A stretch of 5,347 bases of DNA from Bacteroidota bacterium (GTDB lineage: Bacteria > Bacteroidota > Ignavibacteria > Ignavibacteriales > Ignavibacteriaceae). The notes under the pieces are model-generated. The model saw nothing but the letters and a program-made list of their open reading frames with translations. It did not search any database and was not told where the DNA came from. Position 1 is the first letter of the stretch. Each line of letters starts with the position of its first letter. The position numbers and the translations under genes are program-made. The stretch lies in the NCBI GenBank assembly GCA_021793635.1, contig JAJYSI010000269.1, forward strand, positions 1 to 5,347, read 5' to 3'. Positions 1 through 5,347 of the stretch are shown in pieces.

Positions 1-8
1 TGATTGGG

Positions 9-29
9 TATAATGTATTTAGCATTATA
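9..29. repeat. short palindrome upstream of the small membrane protein gene
   Basis: TATAATG at 9-15 is repeated inverted as CATTATA at 23-29, with a 7-nt spacer, ending 14 nt before the ATG at 44. It could be an operator or part of the promoter of the gene at 44-226. In such AT-rich DNA a 7-bp inverted repeat can also arise by chance. No confident Bacteroidota promoter (TTG about 19 nt before TAnnTTTG) was recognised next to it. Confidence 0.25.
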
Positions 30-43
30 AAATACTAAAAGTC

Positions 44-226
44 ATGAAGTCATCTGTGTTCTATATAATTCTATTTCTAAGTATCATAGCTATAGTTATG
101 AGCTTCAGAATTATTAAGGAGAAAGAGTTTAAAGGGAGCATAAAGACTATTTTGACTCTTGTTACAATATTTACACCTTTTATCGGTCTGGTTTTAGCTT
201 ATAGCCTAAAAGGGCAAGGGAGGTAA
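44..226 (+). CDS. small two-helix membrane protein, hypothetical
   Basis: This encodes a 60-residue protein with two hydrophobic stretches: about residues 5-21 (VFYIILFLSIIAIVMSF) and about 36-54 (ILTLVTIFTPFIGLVLAYS). A charged loop (RIIKEKEFKGS) lies between them and the C-terminus is basic (KGQGR), so a small inner-membrane hairpin protein is likely. The second helix with its P-x-x-G-x(3)-A-Y pattern loosely resembles the short membrane segment of PLDc_N-type proteins, but this is only a resemblance and no function is assigned. The ATG is preceded by A-rich sequence (ATACTAAAAGTC) without a clear Shine-Dalgarno box, as is usual in Bacteroidota. The gene faces the polyamine operon. Its stop lies 49 nt before the terminator hairpin at 276, which fits a real, terminated short transcript. 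A fortuitous ORF cannot be excluded. Confidence 0.5.
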   Translation: MKSSVFYIILFLSIIAIVMSFRIIKEKEFKGSIKTILTLVTIFTPFIGLVLAYSLKGQGR

Positions 227-275
227 TTTAAGGCTAAGACCAATATTCTAAACTTGTTTTCATAGTATAAAGAAG

Positions 276-309
276 AAATGCCATGGGGATTTATCTCCAT
301 GGCATTTTT
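276..309. terminator. Rho-independent terminator hairpin, copy A
   Basis: Arms 276-289 (AAATGCCATGGGGA) and 294-307 (TCTCCATGGCATTT) can form a 14-pair stem with one G-U pair and a TTTA loop. On the plus strand five T follow within TTTTTA. It would end transcription from the small membrane protein gene at 44-226. Read leftward the T tract is only three long and the G-U pair becomes a C-A mismatch, so it should be weaker in that direction. It is nearly identical to the hairpin at 2742-2773, differing at one loop base. Confidence 0.8.
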
Positions 310-349
310 ATCACATTGTACAACTTACATTATTACAATGTAACGATTC

Positions 350-462
350 CTACATATCCAGTAAATAAGCGAAGATTAACGGCGCCACAATAGTGGCATC
401 ACTTTCAATGACAAATTTTGGCGCGTCGATGTCTAATTTCCCCCAAGTGATTTTCTCTTTGG
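350..462 (-). pseudogene. 3'-terminal fragment of the DHS-like gene (headless duplicate)
   Basis: Read on the minus strand, this stretch encodes the C-terminus of the DHS-like protein. The fragment starts near E290 of the intact protein, includes the catalytic-lysine motif ITWGKLDID, and ends in AYLLDM followed by TAG. Compared with the intact gene it has one conserved-region amino-acid change (A for T at residue 301) and three silent changes; the boundary codons differ as well. There is no start codon and no upstream catalytic domain. The frame stays open a little further upstream (to about 520) but reads as unrelated sequence. It is a remnant produced by duplication of the gene end, not a functional gene. 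Its presence shows that the sequence between the two copies was inserted at or duplicated from this site. Confidence 0.92.
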
Positions 463-833
463 TAAAACAATTACCAAAAAAGTGAGAGATTAAACTTTTC
501 AAGGAATTGGAATGGAGGTCGTTGACTCAAAAACTCTCTAAATTATTAAAAGAAATTGGAGCTTGATTTTAAGTTACGGTATTCTACTTGGTTTAATTAT
601 TCAACAATAAGTAATTTAAAACCCTTTATTGAGCTATACTTTTAATACTGCTTCTAGCAACTTACAGTGGTTATAGGGTTTTGAGAATCGTTAAATCAAA
701 CGTTTCTTTTAATGGCTTTAATTTTTTATTCCGAAATGAATTAGAGATATTATTTGTAGTATTAATAGAAATGTTAATAATTTCTAAAATTATTTCTGTA
801 TCTTGTTACCTGTAACTAAAAATTTAAGAAATA
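463..833. other. AT-rich leader of the insert, no convincing gene
   Basis: This stretch of about 370 nt lies between the truncated gene fragment and the nuclease-like gene. I find no ORF with a credible start. Several short frames read as aliphatic-rich peptides; the longest is open at 633-815 but has no ATG before 771. An inverted pair AAAACCCT (618-625) and AGGGTTTT (675-682) encloses 49 nt. The promoter of the downstream gene should lie here. I could not pick out a confident TTG/TAnnTTTG pair, although GTATCTTG near 798-805 is a weak candidate. The region may contain decayed coding sequence. Confidence 0.5.
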
Positions 834-2681
834 ATGAAATTGAACGAGATTTTGGATAATCTTAATTCATTTGAAAAGAATTCATTTTTAAAAATTATAG
901 ATAAGATTATTTCTGATCAGCCGGAACAGGCTGAGGAGGTTGAGGATATTTTGACGGGATATAGTGGTGATTTGAAGAATATGGATAGCCTTAACGTTTC
1001 AAAAGTTTTTAATCATATTGAAAAAGAGTTTTTGGAATATATTAATGGGGAGATATTAAACTCTACCTCTCAATTTGATATTTTATGTGACATCATTTAC
1101 CGTGACGGAAACTGTATTATGAAGAGAGATTGGCTTGCTCGGTTATATGAGATTGAGCTGGCAGACTTTGATAAAAGACTAATTTCGTTTAAAGAAAATA
1201 TGAAGAATAATTCTTCTGATATTAATCAATGGAGGAAGAGAGATTATAGAATATACCGTTCGTGTTTGGAGACTGCTTATCAGAATGATGATTTAAATAA
1301 TCAAGAGAGAAAAATTACTTTTGACGAAGAAACAATTTTATCGACCTTGTCTGAGGAACTTGCTCTTTCTTTGGAAGAGATTAAACTCATAAAATATCAG
1401 ATTATTCCTGTTGAGAAGCTTACAATAGATGACATCGTAAATGACTTGAAGAGTCTTGGAGTTATTTTTCATTCTAAGAAGACAAATACAATATATGTTG
1501 CGGATGAGGTTGTTCGGATTCTTAGAAAAGTTAGAGGCAAAGCAGTTGCAGATAAATTCTTTAGACGAGTGTTACGACTTTTTCGAGACCCTGAACTAAA
1601 TTTAATTTGTAGAAAGTATCAAATTGACACAAAACTTTCAAAAGTTCAAAAAATAAAATCAATTATTAATAATGGGGTGTCATTTTCATCTGTTCTAATG
1701 GAGGATGTCCATAAACCTGGGACCACACTTACTGAAAGAAAGAATTTTATTAATAGTCTATCTAAAGGACTAAATATGGCTTCTATTGTTAAAGGTAGTA
1801 AGTTAGAAGAAAAGATAGATAATTTAGTATTACATTTTGAAAATATAGAAAAAGATGACAAAGTGGGTATCTCGACTGATGGGTACGAGAAATTGCTGAT
1901 TGATTTGGCTGAGGGTCTTCCGGATCTGAATGGGCAACTGCAGGAGGAGTTTGAGCTTCAGGAAGAAAGTGTTCTAAGATGTGATTATTTGATTGATTAT
2001 AATATAAAACCAAGAGATGTTTTAGAGTTAATTTCTAAAGCGGATCTTAAGGTTTTCTGTTTAGATAAGGAAATTAACTCCAGAGGTAATTTGGTTTTGA
2101 ATATTTTGGAAGCTTATAAAGATTCGGAAAATCTCTACTTAGAAAATTATGAAAATATTGGTTTTCGAAATATTTCTGCCATCAAAGAGAATGGATTGGT
2201 GGTTAAGGAGGCTAAACTCGGGATTAAATTTGAAGAGCTTACAAAAAAGATATTTGAGAAATTAGGATTTAATGTCGATGAAAAGCTACGAAAAGAATTG
2301 AATACTTCGAAGGATAAAATAGATATTATAATTAAACTTGATAATACCAATTTAATGCTTATAGAGTGTAAAACGGTTAAGGAGAGTGGATATAACAAGT
2401 TTAGTTCGGTCTCAAGACAAATGAAATCTTATGTTCAACTTGCTCGTAAAAACGACTATACCGTAAAGAAATCAATATTGATTGCTCCAGAGTTTTCAGA
2501 TGAATTCGTAAAAGACTGTGGATTGGAATATGAATTAAACTTATCGTTGATTACGGCTTCTTCGTTATATAATATTTTAAAAGGTTTTAAGTTATCAAAA
2601 CATAAGAAATTCCCTCTTAATTTGTTAATGCGCGATGTTGTTATTCAGGAAAGTAGAGTTTTGAAGGCCATTGAGAGGTGA
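834..2681 (+). CDS. PD-(D/E)XK nuclease-domain protein, candidate single-gene defence effector
   Basis: This 615-residue, apparently soluble protein ends in a restriction-endonuclease-like domain at about 462-585. The helix GIKFEELTKKIFEKLGF (463-479) supplies the upstream acid (E467/E468). D497 in KIDIII and E511-C512-K513 in LIECK form the catalytic D...ExK signature. RQMKSYVQLAR (528-538) looks like the glutamine-bearing helix that follows in Mrr-type nucleases. The first ~460 residues match no family I recognise. They are mostly helical and charged, with a possible winged helix near 199-230 (SLGVIFHSKKTNTIYVADEV) and two candidate SAP-like motifs near 252-280 and 402-430. The ATG at 834 is the first possible in-frame start, because an in-frame TAA lies at 825-827; the upstream sequence is A-rich with no Shine-Dalgarno box. 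No methylase or partner gene is beside it. Its position as sole cargo of an insertion suggests anti-phage or anti-plasmid DNA cleavage, but this is inference. The nuclease domain is well supported; the biological role is not. Confidence 0.8.
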   Translation: MKLNEILDNLNSFEKNSFLKIIDKIISDQPEQAEEVEDILTGYSGDLKNMDSLNVSKVFNHIEKEFLEYINGEILNSTSQFDILCDIIYRDGNCIMKRDWLARLYEIELADFDKRLISFKENMKNNSSDINQWRKRDYRIYRSCLETAYQNDDLNNQERKITFDEETILSTLSEELALSLEEIKLIKYQIIPVEKLTIDDIVNDLKSLGVIFHSKKTNTIYVADEVVRILRKVRGKAVADKFFRRVLRLFRDPELNLICRKYQIDTKLSKVQKIKSIINNGVSFSSVLMEDVHKPGTTLTERKNFINSLSKGLNMASIVKGSKLEEKIDNLVLHFENIEKDDKVGISTDGYEKLLIDLAEGLPDLNGQLQEEFELQEESVLRCDYLIDYNIKPRDVLELISKADLKVFCLDKEINSRGNLVLNILEAYKDSENLYLENYENIGFRNISAIKENGLVVKEAKLGIKFEELTKKIFEKLGFNVDEKLRKELNTSKDKIDIIIKLDNTNLMLIECKTVKESGYNKFSSVSRQMKSYVQLARKNDYTVKKSILIAPEFSDEFVKDCGLEYELNLSLITASSLYNILKGFKLSKHKKFPLNLLMRDVVIQESRVLKAIER

Positions 2682-2739
2682 TTTTTAGTAACCCTTATAT
2701 CTTCAGAGAATAAATAGAACCTCTTCTTTTATAAGAGTG

Positions 2740-2775
2740 AAAAATGCCATGGGGATTTGTCTCCATGGCATTTTT
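2740..2775. terminator. bidirectional Rho-independent terminator, copy B
   Basis: Arms at 2742-2755 and 2760-2773 enclose a TTTG loop and are identical in sequence to the stem of copy A. Five T follow on the plus strand (2771-2775), and five A precede on the plus strand (2740-2744), giving a U tract in the leftward direction too. It can therefore end both the nuclease-like gene, whose stop lies 60 nt upstream, and the leftward polyamine operon, whose last stop lies about 50 nt away. Confidence 0.85.
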
Positions 2776-2936
2776 ATCACATTGTACAGCTTACATATAC
2801 ATTAATTACACTGTACGCGATTCCTACATATCCAGTAAATAAGCGAAGATTAACGGTGCCACAATAGTGGCATCACTTTCAATGACAAATTTTGGGGTGT
2901 CGATATCTAATTTCCCCCAAGTGATTTTTTCGTTGG
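2742..2936. repeat. direct repeat copy B (3' end of the intact DHS-like gene plus terminator)
   Basis: This is the right-hand partner of 276-462. It is contiguous with the complete DHS-like gene. The alignment offset is 2466 nt in the terminator part and 2474 nt in the coding part, because of an 8-nt length difference in the 3' spacer (about 2797-2822 versus 331-348). Whichever copy is the original, the gene reads through copy B without disruption. Confidence 0.92.
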
Positions 2937-3798
2937 GAACCGCACCGGAATAGCTGCCATAGCTTGTGGTTGAATCGCTGATTTGACAGAAATAACTCCA
3001 AAACGGGGTGTCGGTCATTTCCATGTCTTGATAAAGCATAGGAACGACGCAGATTGGGAAATCTCCTGCAATTCCGCCACCAATTTGGAAAAATCCTATT
3101 CCCTTTTCACTGTTTTTAGGATACCATTTGGCCAGAAATTCCATATACTCAATTCCGCTTTTCATGGTACTGGGCTTGAGTTGCCCTTTAAGGATATAGC
3201 TTGTAAAGATGTTGCCCATAGTGCTGTCTTCCCAGCCCGGAACAACGATGGGAAGGTTCTTTTGGGCGGCAGCATACATCCACGAGTCTTTGATGTCGAT
3301 TTCGTAATGCTCTTCTAAAACACCGCTAAGGAGGAGCTTATACATATATTCGTGAGGAAAATAACGCTCTCCCTTGTCTTCGGCGTCTTTCCAGATTTTA
3401 AAGATATGTTCTTGAAGCCTGCGGAAGGCTTCTTCTTCGGGAATACAAGTGTCTGTTACGCGGTTATAGTGATTGTCGAGTAGATCTTTCTCTTCTTGCG
3501 GACTCAAATCGCGATAGTGTGGCACGCGTTTGTAGTGATTGTGTGCCACGAGATTCATGATATCTTCTTCTAAATTGGCGCCGGTACAAGATACGATATG
3601 CACTTTATCTTGGCGGATCATTTCTGCAAAAATCTTACCGAGCTCGGCAGTGCTCATGGCACCGGCCATAGAAACCAGCATTTTTGAACCTTTCTCAAGC
3701 TGCTCTTCATAAGATTTTGCAGCATCAACTACTGTTGCGGCATTAAAATGAAGGTAGTAATGCTCTATAAATTTTGATATTGGACCTTTAGTTGTCAT
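2824..3798 (-). CDS. deoxyhypusine-synthase-family protein, probable polyamine (homospermidine-type) synthase
   Basis: This complete 324-residue protein belongs to the NAD-dependent deoxyhypusine synthase fold. Family landmarks in order are SCTGANLEEDI (70-80, NAD/active-site loop with E77/E78), IPVVP-like PIVVPGWEDSTMGNI (183-197), GGGIAGDFPI (240-249), YGSYSGAVPNE (280-290) and ITWGK (292-296). K296 corresponds to the lysine that forms the imine intermediate in human DHS (K329). Bacteria generally lack eIF5A, so the protein substrate is unlikely. With arginine decarboxylase and agmatinase directly upstream, aminobutyl transfer between polyamines is the likely reaction, for example two putrescines to sym-homospermidine, a polyamine typical of flavobacteria. 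Two human DHS active-site positions are changed (see findings). The start overlaps the agmatinase stop by 11 nt, with no Shine-Dalgarno box, so translational coupling is likely. It is the last gene of the operon and its 3' end is duplicated at 350-462. Confidence 0.9.
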   Translation of the reverse strand: MTTKGPISKFIEHYYLHFNAATVVDAAKSYEEQLEKGSKMLVSMAGAMSTAELGKIFAEMIRQDKVHIVSCTGANLEEDIMNLVAHNHYKRVPHYRDLSPQEEKDLLDNHYNRVTDTCIPEEEAFRRLQEHIFKIWKDAEDKGERYFPHEYMYKLLLSGVLEEHYEIDIKDSWMYAAAQKNLPIVVPGWEDSTMGNIFTSYILKGQLKPSTMKSGIEYMEFLAKWYPKNSEKGIGFFQIGGGIAGDFPICVVPMLYQDMEMTDTPFWSYFCQISDSTTSYGSYSGAVPNEKITWGKLDIDTPKFVIESDATIVAPLIFAYLLDM

Positions 3799-4723
3799 AT
3801 TCGTTGTTGTTAAATTTTAAATTGTCTCCTAAACTGTTACTGAAATCGTCTTCATCCTCCTCAAATTCTTCGTCTTTTAAAAATTTGTAGCTCAACATTT
3901 TGTAATACAATTTGGCAGCTACAAAGTTTGAGGCGGGATGATTGGGATTGGGGCAGAGTTCCATAATATCAAACCCGACCACATTTTTTTCTTCAAAAAC
4001 ACGCCTTAAGAATTCCAAAGTTTCATACCACTGCATTCCTCCGGGTTCCGGTGTTCCTGTTGCAGGTAAAATCGAAGGGTCGAAAGCATCGAGGTCGAAG
4101 GTAATAAAGACGTTTTCACCCAAACGTTCGATGACATTGTCCATCCAAAACTCATCTTCCACCATTTCATGAGCAAAGAAAATTTTGTCTTCATCCATGA
4201 CATAAGTCTCAGATTTATCCATACTACGGATTCCGACTTGAACGAGATTTGTATTTTGACTGGCTTCATAAAGAGCACAGGCGTGATTGCAGGCAGAGCC
4301 GAGATATTCTTTGCGTAAATCGGCGTGTGCATCGATATGTAAGACGCTGAGGTTGTCAAAACGTTCGTTAAAAGCTCTGATGTTTCCTATAGAAACAGAG
4401 TGTTCCCCTCCTATAACGGTGACAAATTTATTGCGCTTAATATAGCTTTTGACTACATCGTGCACTGCTTCGACCATGCTTTCGGGAGTGGCGTTTTCGG
4501 AAACGGGGTCGGCGAGATAAATCCCCTCGGTATATACTTCACTATCGGTTTCGATATCGTAAAGCTCCATATTTTCAGAAGCTTCTAAAAAAGCTTCCGG
4601 GCCTTTATCGGCTCCTTTCTGCCAAGTGCTTGTGCCGTCGTAAGGCACGGGAATTAAGACAATGTTTGCCGTTCCTATTTTTGAATATTCCTCTGGGATT
4701 CCGGCATAGGTTTTAGTTGTCAT
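3788..4723 (-). CDS. speB: agmatinase (agmatine ureohydrolase)
   Basis: This 311-residue member of the arginase/agmatinase family hydrolyses agmatine to putrescine and urea in the cytoplasm with two Mn2+ ions. The metal-binding motifs are all present: GGEHS (105-109, H108), DAHAD (131-135, D131/H133/D135) and FDLDAFDP (209-216, D210/D212). ATGTPEPGG (221-229) and the MEL glutamate (E255) are also family signatures. Agmatinase rather than arginase or formiminoglutamase is favoured by the arginine decarboxylase immediately upstream. After the catalytic domain there is an acidic, Asn-rich tail (about 283-311, including EEFEEDEDDF), which looks like a lineage-specific extension. The ATG lies inside the last codons of the decarboxylase gene with an 11-nt overlap and no Shine-Dalgarno box, so translation is probably coupled to the upstream gene. 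Confidence 0.93.
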   Translation of the reverse strand: MTTKTYAGIPEEYSKIGTANIVLIPVPYDGTSTWQKGADKGPEAFLEASENMELYDIETDSEVYTEGIYLADPVSENATPESMVEAVHDVVKSYIKRNKFVTVIGGEHSVSIGNIRAFNERFDNLSVLHIDAHADLRKEYLGSACNHACALYEASQNTNLVQVGIRSMDKSETYVMDEDKIFFAHEMVEDEFWMDNVIERLGENVFITFDLDAFDPSILPATGTPEPGGMQWYETLEFLRRVFEEKNVVGFDIMELCPNPNHPASNFVAAKLYYKMLSYKFLKDEEFEEDEDDFSNSLGDNLKFNNNEYDN

Positions 4724-5347
4724 AACCTAAGATATTTAAGAATTGTTGACTGGTTTGTTGAGGAGCAAATAATTCGGTAGTGATTTCTCCCTCCTCATTT
4801 TTATTGATTAAAATATGTTTTGGTGCAGGAATCAGGCAGTGTTGCAAACCGCCGAATCCGCCTATGGTTTCTTGGTAGGCTCCGGTGTGAAAAAAAGCGA
4901 TATACAAAGGCTTATCCTGATGGTATTTTGGCAGATAAATGGCGTGTACATGCTGCTCGCTGTTGTAATAATCTTCACTGTCACAAGTGAGGCCACCAAG
5001 AAAGACCCTTTCGTATTCATCCTGCCAGCGGTTGATCGGCAGCATCACAAACCGACGGTTAATGGCCCAACTGTCGGGTAAAGTGGTGATAAAGGAAGAA
5101 TCGATCATATTCCACTTTTCGCGGTCGTTTTGTTTCTTCTGATATAAAATCTGGTAGATAGTACCACCGCTTTCCCCTACGGTAAAACTGCCGAATTCTG
5201 TAAATATATGCGGGGTGGAAACACCGGCTTCTTGACATCTCAATTGAATTTGATTGACAATCTCGTCTATCATGTAAGCGTAGTCATATTCAAAAGCCAG
5301 AGAGGTTTTTATGGGAAACCCGCCGCCAATATTAAGGCTGTCCAGAC
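4713..5347 (-). CDS. speA: biosynthetic arginine decarboxylase, C-terminal part (runs off the window)
   Basis: The last 210 residues are visible. The reading frame is open to the window edge, so the 5' part of the gene lies beyond 5347 and the internal ATG at 5273 is not the start. It is a fold-III (alanine-racemase-like) PLP decarboxylase. Landmarks are NIGGGFP near the edge (glycine loop for the PLP phosphate), TEFGSFTVGESG (around visible residues 49-60), CDSEDYY (visible residues 121-127, the conserved Cys and Asp of the active site contributed across the dimer) and HTGAYQE (153-159, the PLP/substrate-site tyrosine). Arginine, not ornithine or diaminopimelate, is inferred as the substrate because agmatinase follows with an 11-nt overlap. 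The product agmatine feeds that enzyme. Members of this flavobacterial group are usually around 460-470 residues, from memory, so roughly half is missing here. Confidence 0.88.
   Translation of the reverse strand, partial: LDSLNIGGGFPIKTSLAFEYDYAYMIDEIVNQIQLRCQEAGVSTPHIFTEFGSFTVGESGGTIYQILYQKKQNDREKWNMIDSSFITTLPDSWAINRRFVMLPINRWQDEYERVFLGGLTCDSEDYYNSEQHVHAIYLPKYHQDKPLYIAFFHTGAYQETIGGFGGLQHCLIPAPKHILINKNEEGEITTELFAPQQTSQQFLNILGYDN

Larger units (their letters stand above)
276..462. repeat. direct repeat copy A (3' end of DHS-like gene plus terminator)
   Basis: This stretch matches 2742-2936 in the same orientation. The match covers the terminator hairpin, a spacer, the DHS-like stop codon and the last ~35 codons of that gene. 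Over 349-462 versus 2823-2936 I count 6 differences in 114 nt. The terminator part differs at one position. The spacer between them is less conserved and is 8 nt longer in the right copy. Homology stops abruptly after 462, where the intact gene continues to the right of 2936 and this copy enters unrelated AT-rich sequence. Confidence 0.92.
276..2741. mobile_element. candidate insertion (~2.47 kb) with long target duplication at the 3' end of the DHS-like gene
   Basis: The unit runs from the start of repeat copy A to the start of copy B and carries one substantial gene, the 615-residue nuclease-like protein. It looks AT-richer than the polyamine operon to its right by inspection. No integrase, transposase, tRNA, terminal inverted repeat or short target duplication is visible. 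The signature instead is an imperfect ~190-bp direct duplication of host sequence, which leaves the host gene intact and both convergent transcription units terminated. Insertion with long target duplication is known for restriction-modification genes. Site-specific integration of a circular element carrying its own copy of the gene end, with integrase loss or trans supply, is the main alternative. A local tandem duplication that later picked up the cargo is another. Confidence 0.7.

Noticed and set aside
313..341. Second inverted repeat ACATTGTA / TACAATGT just downstream of terminator copy A
   Set aside because: It has 8-bp arms, is imperfect in copy B and has no T tract. It may be a minor 3' UTR structure but supports no separate feature.
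350..520. Reading the duplicated DHS-like tail as a new fusion ORF extending into the insert
   Set aside because: The frame is open to about 520 but has no ATG, no similarity to the upstream enzyme and no promoter or start context. It is better called a fragment.
618..682. Inverted pair AAAACCCT / AGGGTTTT as a possible attachment or recombination site
   Set aside because: It has only 8-bp arms around a 49-nt loop in AT-rich DNA, does not coincide with the insert boundaries and is not repeated elsewhere in the window.
771..815. 14-codon ATG frame just before the nuclease gene as a leader peptide
   Set aside because: It is too short, has no ribosome-binding evidence and its composition is what AT-rich sequence gives by chance.
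1646..2398. Several minus-strand open frames of 70-85 codons inside the nuclease gene
   Set aside because: They lie wholly within a longer, clearly protein-like plus-strand gene, have low-complexity Ser/Phe/Leu-rich translations and no recognisable motif.
2983..3318. Plus-strand 111-codon frame opposite the DHS-like gene
   Set aside because: It is antisense to conserved family motifs of the DHS-like enzyme, so it is a shadow of that gene.
3942..4588. Other frames overlapping agmatinase on both strands
   Set aside because: The agmatinase frame contains every metal-binding motif, so the overlapping frames are by-products.
1..5347. CRISPR array, tRNA, rRNA, integrase or transposase gene
   Set aside because: I looked for regularly spaced repeats, tRNA-like arms and recombinase motifs and saw none. 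The only large repeat is the duplicated gene end.

Overview
The window looks like a chromosome segment from a Bacteroidota bacterium, most likely a flavobacterium. Four things suggest this: moderate-to-low GC, start codons preceded by A/T-rich sequence with no Shine-Dalgarno box, a polyamine operon of biosynthetic arginine decarboxylase, agmatinase and a deoxyhypusine-synthase-family protein, and the protein sequences themselves. The genus cannot be fixed from sequence alone.

Right part (2824-5347, minus strand): three tightly coupled genes are transcribed leftward. They are the C-terminal part of a fold-III PLP arginine decarboxylase (cut by the window edge), agmatinase, and a deoxyhypusine-synthase-like (DHS-like) enzyme. 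Together they would convert arginine to agmatine, then putrescine, then probably sym-homospermidine or a related polyamine. Both gene junctions use the same 11-nt overlap, ATGACAACTAA. The operon ends at a strong hairpin (about 2742-2773).

Left part (1-275, plus strand): a small two-helix membrane protein gene, convergent with the polyamine operon. Its transcription would end at a second copy of the same hairpin (276-307).

Middle part (276-2741): the most interesting region. The last ~35 codons of the DHS-like gene, its stop codon, its 3' spacer and its terminator hairpin are all present a second time at 276-462, as a headless gene fragment. The two copies (276-462 and 2742-2936) are imperfect direct repeats about 2.47 kb apart. 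They bracket an AT-rich insert carrying one substantial gene, a 615-residue protein whose C-terminus reads as a PD-(D/E)XK nuclease of the Mrr/restriction-endonuclease-like type. The N-terminal two thirds is of unrecognised type, with two candidate SAP-like helical motifs and a possible winged helix. No integrase, transposase or methylase is visible. The simplest reading is a compact nuclease (candidate defence) cassette inserted at the 3' end of a housekeeping gene with a long target duplication. The host gene and the transcription terminators on both sides were left functional.
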